In this document: piece by piece, positions 42,395 to 47,363 of the stretch
How positions within the stretch are numbered: the stretch's first letter is position 1
Layout: every line of letters begins with the position of its first letter
Assembly: GCF_003696235.1 (NCBI RefSeq)
Contig: NZ_RFFJ01000021.1
Coordinates: 1 to 47,363 of the forward strand
Length of the DNA stretch: 47,363 nucleotides
Reading direction: 5' to 3'
Source of the DNA: Streptomyces triticirhizae
GTDB lineage: Bacteria; Actinomycetota; Actinomycetes; Streptomycetales; Streptomycetaceae
Position numbers and translations under genes: made by a program
The notes under the pieces: model-generated
What the model saw: the letters and a program-made list of their open reading frames with translations, nothing else
Database searches by the model: none
What the model was told of the DNA's origin: nothing

Positions 42395-45160
42395 GTGGAC
42401 ATCCGCCTGCTCGGTCTGGTGCGGGTGCTCGGCGACGGCGGTCGGGCGCTGCCGTTGACCGCGCCGTTGACCTGCGCCACCCTGGCGGCGCTCGCGCTGT
42501 ATCCGGGGGAACTGGTGCGCACGGCCGAGCTGGCGCGGCAGCTGTGGGGGCCGACGCCGCCGGAGGGCGCGGCCGGGCGGCTGCGCCGCCAGGTGGCGCG
42601 GCTGCGCGCGGTGTTGCCCCGGGGCACGGTCCGCACGCTGCCCGGCGGCTATGTGTTGGACGTGCCGCCGGAGACCACGGACGTGGGCCGGTTCGCCGGG
42701 GCGCTGCGCCGCGCCGACGCGCTGGCGCCCACGCGTCCGGAGGCGGCGCTGGCCGCGCTGAACGAGGTCCTTCCGCTGTGGACCGGCAACCCGCTGATGG
42801 GCCTGCCCGACTGCCCGTTGCGGGAGGTCGAGCGCGGCCGACTGCGCCTGCTGTGGTCGCGCGCCCTGCGGCTGCGCGCCGAGGTGGAGCTGCGCCTGGA
42901 GGAGGAGGCCCCGGCCTCCGAGTGGGCGCGGGGCGACTCCCCGGCGGCCGAACCCGAGCCCTGGGCCGAGGAGGCCACGCCCGGGGCCGCCGGACCGTTC
43001 CCCGGGGCCGCCGGACCGTTCCCCGGGGACGGGGACGGGGAGGCCGGCGGCGAGGCGGCCGCCTTCGCCGGGATCGTCGAACGCGCCACCGCCGGCGACC
43101 CGCCGCCCGCGCCGACCGGACTGCCCGCCGGGATCGGCACGTTCGTCGCCCGCGCCGTCGAACTCGGCCGGCTGCGCCGCCGGTTGACCGACGCCTCGGG
43201 CGCGCCGGCCGTCTGCCTGATCGACGGCCCCGGCGGGGTCGGCAAGTCGACACTGGCGGTCAGGGCGGCCCGTGAGCTGGCCGACCGGTTTCCCGACGGG
43301 CTGCTCTATGTGGACCTGCGCGGCGCCGACCCGCGCAACCCGCCGTTGACCGTGTCCGAGGCGCGCCGGCTGCTGCTGGCCGCGATGGGCACGCCCGGCA
43401 AGGAGATGCCGGACGAGGCCGGCGCGGCCGCGACGTACCACGCCGAACTGGGCCAGCGCCGCGTGCTGTTGCTGCTGGACAACGCGGTGGACGGCGCCCA
43501 GGTCACCCCGCTGCTGCCGACGGAGGGCGGCTCGGCCGCGCTGGTCACCAGCCGCGCCCTGCTCGCCGGGGTGCCCGGCGCGCTGCGCCTGTGCCTGGGC
43601 ACGCTCGCCTCCGACGAGGCGGTCGCGCTGGTCCGCTCGATCGCGGCCGCCGGCGGCCACGAGGAGGAGCGGGGCACCGCCGACGAGTGGACCGAACTGG
43701 TCGAACTCTGCGGTCGGTTGCCGCTGGCGCTGCGCATCATCGGCACCCGGATGGCGGCCAGGCCCGGCTGGCGGGTGGCCGACTTCCTCGGCCCGCTGCG
43801 CGACGAGCGGCGCCGGATGGACGAGTTGACCGGCGACGACCTGGACCTGCGGGCCAGCCTGATGGTGAGCATCGACCAACTCGCCGCAGGCCGGGGCGAG
43901 GACGAGCGGCTGGCCGCCGCGCTGTTCCCGGCGCTGGGCGCGGCGGCGGTGCGTTCCTACACGCCCGGCTCGGTGGCGGCGCTGATGGACGTCACCGCCA
44001 GGGAGGCGGGCGCCGCGCTGGACCGGCTGGCGGACGCGCGGATCGTGGACTGCCCACGGCCGGGCGTCTACACCCTGCACGACCTGCTGCGTTCGGCGGC
44101 CGGCTGGGCGGCGGCGCGGATGCCGGGGGAGTGGCACCGGGCGCGCCTGGCGGCGCTGGCCAACTGGTACGCCGGCTCGCTCTACCGGCTGAACCTGCCG
44201 ATGGCGCTGAGCACGACCTACCGGAACCGCTACCAGGACGGCGCGGCCCGGTTCCCCGCCGGCCGCCCGTTCACCTCGGTCGACGAGGCGCTGCCCTGGG
44301 CCGACGAGGTGTTGGACGACGTGCTGGCGCTGGCCGAGCAGCTCTCGGTGCCCGACTTCGACCGGGGTGGGGCGTTGGCCGGCGCGCCGCTGTCCCACTT
44401 CGCGCTGGAGAGCGCGCGGGCGTTGGAGACCTACTTCGGCACCCGGCTGGCCTGGAGCGCGCAGGCGCGGCTGTGCGAGCTGGCGTTGACGGTGGCGCGG
44501 CGGCGCGGGGACCGGTTCGCCGAGGCCGTGACGCTCGGCCAGCTGGGCAAGTTGTGGGGGCAGCGTGGGCAGGGGCTGCGCGGCGCGGCGCTGCTGCGCT
44601 ACGCGATCACGGTGCTCCGCTCGCTGGGCCGGACCGAGGAGGCGCTGGGCTCCACCCTCAACCTGGTGCCCTGCCTGGGCTCGGCCGGGCACCTGGCGGA
44701 CGCGATCGGCCTGGCGGAGGAGACGCTGGCCGAGGTCGACGCCGAGGGCTACGACGACTTCCGCATCCCGTTGACCAACAACCTGGCCCGCTGCCACCTG
44801 TATCTCGGCGACCACGACCGGGCCAGGGAGCTGCTGTTGGCGAACTACGCGGCGGCCCGGCTGGCCTGGGACCGGACCATGGCGGCGGGGGTGTTGACGG
44901 AGTACCACCTGGAAGTCGCCGAGTACGAGGAGGCGGTCCGCTGGAGCGAGCGGGGGATGGCCCACGCGGCCGAGCAGCCCTTCGACCCGTTCGTGGTGGC
45001 CCAGCAGCGGACCTGGCGTGCCGAGGCGTTGCGCGGCCTCGGTGAGGAAGCGAGTGCACACGTCGAGGAGATGCACGCGAAGGCCGTGATCGAGGACCTC
45101 AACAGCCGCGAGAACAGCCACTTGCGAGTGCGAATAACGGATCGGTATCTCGCCGGCTGA
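42395..45160 (+). CDS. AfsR/SARP-type regulator with NB-ARC and TPR domains
   Basis: The protein has 921 residues. The N-terminal OmpR-like winged helix (about 1-90, VDIRLLGLVRVLGDGG, QLWGPTPPEGAAGRLRRQVA) and a bacterial transcriptional activation domain (about 95-185) mark the SARP family. A repetitive acidic/Pro linker (about 185-250) leads to an NB-ARC ATPase with P-loop GPGGVGKS at 278-285, LLLLDNAVDGAQV, and RLPLALRIIGTRMA. TPR-like helices follow from about 640. This is the AfsR architecture, which activates genes in response to signals or phosphorylation. The start is set at GTG 42395, with GGGGG six bases upstream; an in-frame ATG at 42335 is possible. It lies upstream of a cluster of type VII-like small proteins and may control them. 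Confidence 0.88.
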   Translation: MDIRLLGLVRVLGDGGRALPLTAPLTCATLAALALYPGELVRTAELARQLWGPTPPEGAAGRLRRQVARLRAVLPRGTVRTLPGGYVLDVPPETTDVGRFAGALRRADALAPTRPEAALAALNEVLPLWTGNPLMGLPDCPLREVERGRLRLLWSRALRLRAEVELRLEEEAPASEWARGDSPAAEPEPWAEEATPGAAGPFPGAAGPFPGDGDGEAGGEAAAFAGIVERATAGDPPPAPTGLPAGIGTFVARAVELGRLRRRLTDASGAPAVCLIDGPGGVGKSTLAVRAARELADRFPDGLLYVDLRGADPRNPPLTVSEARRLLLAAMGTPGKEMPDEAGAAATYHAELGQRRVLLLLDNAVDGAQVTPLLPTEGGSAALVTSRALLAGVPGALRLCLGTLASDEAVALVRSIAAAGGHEEERGTADEWTELVELCGRLPLALRIIGTRMAARPGWRVADFLGPLRDERRRMDELTGDDLDLRASLMVSIDQLAAGRGEDERLAAALFPALGAAAVRSYTPGSVAALMDVTAREAGAALDRLADARIVDCPRPGVYTLHDLLRSAAGWAAARMPGEWHRARLAALANWYAGSLYRLNLPMALSTTYRNRYQDGAARFPAGRPFTSVDEALPWADEVLDDVLALAEQLSVPDFDRGGALAGAPLSHFALESARALETYFGTRLAWSAQARLCELALTVARRRGDRFAEAVTLGQLGKLWGQRGQGLRGAALLRYAITVLRSLGRTEEALGSTLNLVPCLGSAGHLADAIGLAEETLAEVDAEGYDDFRIPLTNNLARCHLYLGDHDRARELLLANYAAARLAWDRTMAAGVLTEYHLEVAEYEEAVRWSERGMAHAAEQPFDPFVVAQQRTWRAEALRGLGEEASAHVEEMHAKAVIEDLNSRENSHLRVRITDRYLAG
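42983..43024 (+). repeat. 21-bp tandem repeat inside the SARP linker
   Basis: The unit GGGGCCGCCGGACCGTTCCCC occurs twice head to tail, exact in both copies, at 42983-43003 and 43004-43024. It encodes a repeated G-A-A-G-P-F-P peptide in the flexible linker between the DNA-binding and NB-ARC parts. Each unit is partly self-complementary (GGGG/CCCC), so slippage or copy-number change is plausible. Confidence 0.85.
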
Positions 45161-45342
45161 CCGGCCAACATCATGGACACCTGCGGTTCTTGCCGTTGCT
45201 ACAGTTCTGATACACAGATGCGGGTGCAATTTTGCGCCGGGTGTTCCACCATGGTGCGACGACCGGGCGCGGCATGTTCCGCGCGGTCGCGCATTGCGAC
45301 GGTGAACATCAGCGGCGAACACCAGTGACGGGGAGGAACGCC

Positions 45343-45684
45343 ATGGGCGACGAGATCAAGCTCTCACCCGAGGAGGTCGACCGGGTGATGGCGATCATCA
45401 ACCAGGCCTACACCGACATGGAGGAGGTCGCCACGGGCATCGGCGGGCACAGCGCCAACGTGTCCACCGCCTACAACGGCTCGGGCACCAGCCGCGCCAT
45501 GGAGACCTACGACGACCTCGGGCGCGCCGGCCAGGCCCTGGCCGCCGCGCTCGACGGGCTCTCGCAGGACCTGGGCCTGACCGCGACCACCGGTCGGGAG
45601 ACGGACGCGGACGCGCAGGGCGTGCTCAACAGCGTGCAGACGCCGGGGATCACCCCCGACGCGGGCATCGCCCAGGCCGTCTGA
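45343..45684 (+). CDS. WXG100-like small helical protein
   Basis: The protein has 113 residues. It has two predicted helices with a turn (EEVDRVMAIINQAYTDMEEV, HSANVSTAYNGSGTSRAMET, DDLGRAGQALAAALDGLSQD), matching the WXG100 hairpin, but the W-x-G turn is replaced by Y-N-G. WXG100 proteins are secreted through type VII (ESX) systems or form dimers with partner substrates. The ATG at 45343 is supported by GGGGAGGAACG. No secretion signal is visible, as expected. It is the first gene of a series of similar small proteins after the SARP gene. Family assignment is by shape and composition, not strong motifs. Confidence 0.65.
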   Translation: MGDEIKLSPEEVDRVMAIINQAYTDMEEVATGIGGHSANVSTAYNGSGTSRAMETYDDLGRAGQALAAALDGLSQDLGLTATTGRETDADAQGVLNSVQTPGITPDAGIAQAV

Positions 45685-45874
45685 CGCACGGCCGGGCGGA
45701 ACCGGCCGACCGACCCGCCGACCGGCCGTCCACGGGGGCCGGCCGGTCGGCGACGGCGCCACGCGGTTTCCGTGAACGGCGGCGGTTTCCACGAACGGCG
45801 GTGCGGCGCACGGCCGTTCGGCGGCGGTGACACCAGCAGGCAGCGACGAGGCAGCGAGGAAGAGGACAGCACCC

Positions 45875-46189
45875 ATGGGCTACGGCGAGGGCATGATCCG
45901 GTTCGGCAACGAGGGCCTTGAGGCCATCCAGTCGGCGACCACCGGCCAGCAGGAGCGGTACCAGGAGATCTGGGACGACGTGCACACCCAGCTGACGTCC
46001 CTGATCGAGCAGGGGCAGGTGGACGCGTCCATCGCCTCGGTGCTCAGCGAGCGGGACGAGCAGTTCCGCCGCGAGGCCGGCGGCTTCGACGAGAGCGTCA
46101 GCGGCCAGAACCGCGCGATGCGGGACGTGCAGACGATCGGCAACGAGGGCGGCGCGGCGATGGTCAGGGCCGCCGGCGGCGGGCGTTAG
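45875..46189 (+). CDS. WXG100-superfamily-like small helical protein
   Basis: The protein has 104 residues. A short N-terminus (MGYGEGMIRFGNEGLEAIQS) leads to a helix with QERYQEIWDDVHTQLTSLIE and then a turn, SASVLSERDEQF-type, followed by REAGGFDESVSGQNRAMRDV. The composition and length fit WXG100/ESAT-6-like proteins, although no clear W-x-G turn exists. The ATG at 45875 has GAGGAC upstream. It is likely a partner of the 113-residue protein in a heterodimer, as CFP-10/ESAT-6. Spacing of 190 bp from the previous gene suggests separate translation but common transcription. Confidence in the family is moderate. Confidence 0.6.
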   Translation: MGYGEGMIRFGNEGLEAIQSATTGQQERYQEIWDDVHTQLTSLIEQGQVDASIASVLSERDEQFRREAGGFDESVSGQNRAMRDVQTIGNEGGAAMVRAAGGGR

Positions 46190-46439
46190 GTCGGGTCCGT
46201 AAAGTCTCGTCGGATCAGACCGCGGCGTTGGACGCGGTGCGTCGCAAGGCGCCGGATCGCAGCTCATACCTGGCCGTGTTCGCGCGATGCGGTAACGCGG
46301 CGAGGTGCCGCGTATGGCGTCGCGGGCCCGGCGAGACGTCACGGACACGGCCTGGTCCCGTTCCGTTCCACGGGGGCCGGGCGGGTCCGGCCGCCCGGGG
46401 AAGCACACGAATCCGAAGAGCAGGAAGGCGGGCCGGAGC

Positions 46440-46820
46440 ATGTCAGGCGACGTCGAACTCAACCCGGACGCGATGCGGGACGCCGAGTCCGCCGCCGGGG
46501 GCAGCGGCGAACTCGCGGCGATGCGCGAGAAGTTCATCGACATCGCCGCCGCCAGGGGGCTGTTCGGCACCGTGCCGGGCGGCTCGGAGGCGGAGGCCGC
46601 GCTGGAGAGCGCGGCCCGCGCGATGCTGACCGAGGTGGAGGCCGCCGGGGTGACCGTGGCGGACATCCAGGCCAGCGCGGGGGAGGCCGCCGCGATCGCC
46701 GACGAGACGGACGCGTCGGCCGGGCAGCGGCTGAACGACGCCTCGGGGGCGGTCGACTACTTCAACGGCCTGATGAACAGCGGCTCGGGCGGCGGCGGTC
46801 AGCGCCAGGAGGTGTACTGA
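46440..46820 (+). CDS. EspC-like putative type VII secretion target
   Basis: The protein has 126 residues. It begins MSGDVELNPDAMRDAESAAG and has the helix LESAARAMLTEVEAAGVTVA, then DIQASAGEAAAIADETDASA, and a Gly-rich tail (NSGSGGGGQRQEVY). The AMLTEVEAAGVTVADIQASA-type segment resembles the ESX/EspC family of secreted proteins. The start is the ATG at 46440, with AGGAAGG upstream. The next gene begins four bases after its stop and the pair is probably coupled. It may be exported together with its neighbour. The Gly-rich C-terminal segment is typical of proteins that are presented outside the cell. Confidence 0.6.
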   Translation: MSGDVELNPDAMRDAESAAGGSGELAAMREKFIDIAAARGLFGTVPGGSEAEAALESAARAMLTEVEAAGVTVADIQASAGEAAAIADETDASAGQRLNDASGAVDYFNGLMNSGSGGGGQRQEVY

Positions 46821-46823
46821 AGC

Positions 46824-47363
46824 GTGAGCAGCGACGACGCGTTCCACGGCATAGTCGACGACATCTACAGCGCCCGGCACATCCGGATGTACGCGGCGGC
46901 CGGCGCGTGGATCGCGCTGGCGGGCGCCGGCACCGGGGAGAACGACCGGCTGGCCGGCGCCGCCGAGAGCGCGGCGGCCGAGCCGGGCGTCGGCCTGATC
47001 GAGCTGTCCGACCGGATGGCGGAGACGGCCAGTTGGGCCTCGGGCGCCAGCGCGGTGGCGATGTCCATCGCCAACCAGCTCCAGACGGCGGGTGACGCCG
47101 CCGCCGGCGCCACCGAGGAGGCGCTGCTGCTGGAGGAGCAGTACGCCGAGGCGTCCCAGGCGCCGGCCGGCCAGGACGTCGGGATGGCCGCCGTCGGCGC
47201 GGCCGGGCGGCAGAGCGAGGAGAAACAACGGCTGGTCGCCGAGGCGCAGGGGGTGTTGGACCGGCTGGCCGCCAGCTTCGCGCAGGTGACCGGCGGCAAC
47301 GCCCCGGCCGCCCCGGGCGGCGGCGCCGGCGGCGGGGGCGGCGCGCCCCAGCTGGCGGGCGGC
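46824..47363 (+). CDS. Ala-rich helical protein, PPE/WXG-like, cut by the window edge
   Basis: The visible 180 residues start at GTG 46824, three bases after the previous stop, with AGGAGG inside the end of that gene as ribosome site. The sequence SSDDAFHGIVDDIYSARHIR, then MYAAAGAWIALAGAGTGEND and ELSDRMAETASWASGASAVA, is a series of amphipathic helices with strong Ala content, ending in a Gly/Pro-rich stretch (GGGAGGGGGAP). There is no stop before the edge, so the C-terminus (possibly an enzymatic or toxin domain) is unseen. It resembles substrate N-termini of type VII systems in general form, but I cannot name a family. Confidence 0.6.
   Translation, partial: MSSDDAFHGIVDDIYSARHIRMYAAAGAWIALAGAGTGENDRLAGAAESAAAEPGVGLIELSDRMAETASWASGASAVAMSIANQLQTAGDAAAGATEEALLLEEQYAEASQAPAGQDVGMAAVGAAGRQSEEKQRLVAEAQGVLDRLAASFAQVTGGNAPAAPGGGAGGGGGAPQLAGG

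Noticed and set aside
42395..45160. SARP gene as a sign of an antibiotic biosynthetic cluster
   Set aside because: No biosynthetic enzymes (polyketide synthase, NRPS, tailoring genes) lie next to it in the window; the neighbours are a defence operon and small helical proteins.
45232..45342. Upstream extension of the first WXG100-like gene
   Set aside because: The frame is open to 45232 but the added residues (Arg/His/Cys-rich) do not fit the family, and the strong GGGGAGGAACG site fixes the start at 45343.
1..47363. CRISPR arrays, rRNA or tRNA genes
   Set aside because: No regularly spaced repeats of CRISPR type and no cloverleaf with GGTTCGAATCC-like T-arm sequence were found by eye in the intergenic regions.

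Overview
The window is high-GC actinobacterial chromosome, almost certainly from Streptomyces or a close relative. The GC content is very high throughout, GTG and TTG starts are common, and most junctions carry strong GGAGG-type ribosome sites. The diagnostic genes are sepH, the secretion-stress two-component pair cutR/cutS, an actinobacterial ferrochelatase with C-terminal cysteines, an AfsR/SARP regulator, and DUF families that are essentially actinobacterial (DUF3093, DUF3159, DUF3710, DUF4193).

Layout. (a) 1-1740: the 5' end of an IS5-type transposase gene runs off the left edge, next to a TetR repressor and a divergent membrane-protein gene with a near-perfect 14+14 operator between them. 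(b) 2135-7483: topoisomerase IV subunit A (parC), divergent from two translationally coupled M16 peptidase-family genes, one with and one without the zinc motif. (c) 7502-11662: terminator, FCD-type GntR regulator, HPr (ptsH), and a GNAT plus acyl-CoA-synthetase fusion (Pat-like). (d) 11798-16042: DUF5998, an alkaline-phosphatase-superfamily phosphodiesterase, thymidine kinase, a double-VOC protein and a mercaptopyruvate-type sulfurtransferase. (e) 16074-19700: sepH, ferrochelatase and an inositol-monophosphatase-family protein. (f) 20039-22489: a 53-residue TTG-start protein, then cutR/cutS.

(g) 22809-33013 is a conserved actinobacterial housekeeping block: DUF4193, DUF3093, dUTPase, DUF3710, DUF6343, OB-fold, DUF3159, two TrkA-type K+ regulators and a TrmA/RlmD-type RNA methyltransferase. 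It resembles the Mycobacterium tuberculosis suhB-dut-ceoB/ceoC neighbourhood. KdpD/KdpE is interpolated into it. The permease gene I would expect between the TrkA pair and the methyltransferase is missing.

(h) 33054-42271 is an accessory defence island: a VapBC-like toxin-antitoxin pair with a repeat operator, followed by a four-gene JetABCD (Wadjet, DUF2397/DUF2398 form) operon in which every junction is a 4-bp start/stop overlap. It is predicted to sense and cut invading circular DNA. (i) 42395-47363: a SARP-NB-ARC-TPR regulator followed by a run of four small WXG100/EspC-like putative type VII secretion proteins, the last cut by the window edge. No secretion ATPase is visible. This last cluster is the least understood part of the window and the best candidate for something undescribed.

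All functional calls come from reading motifs and families by eye; no database search was run.
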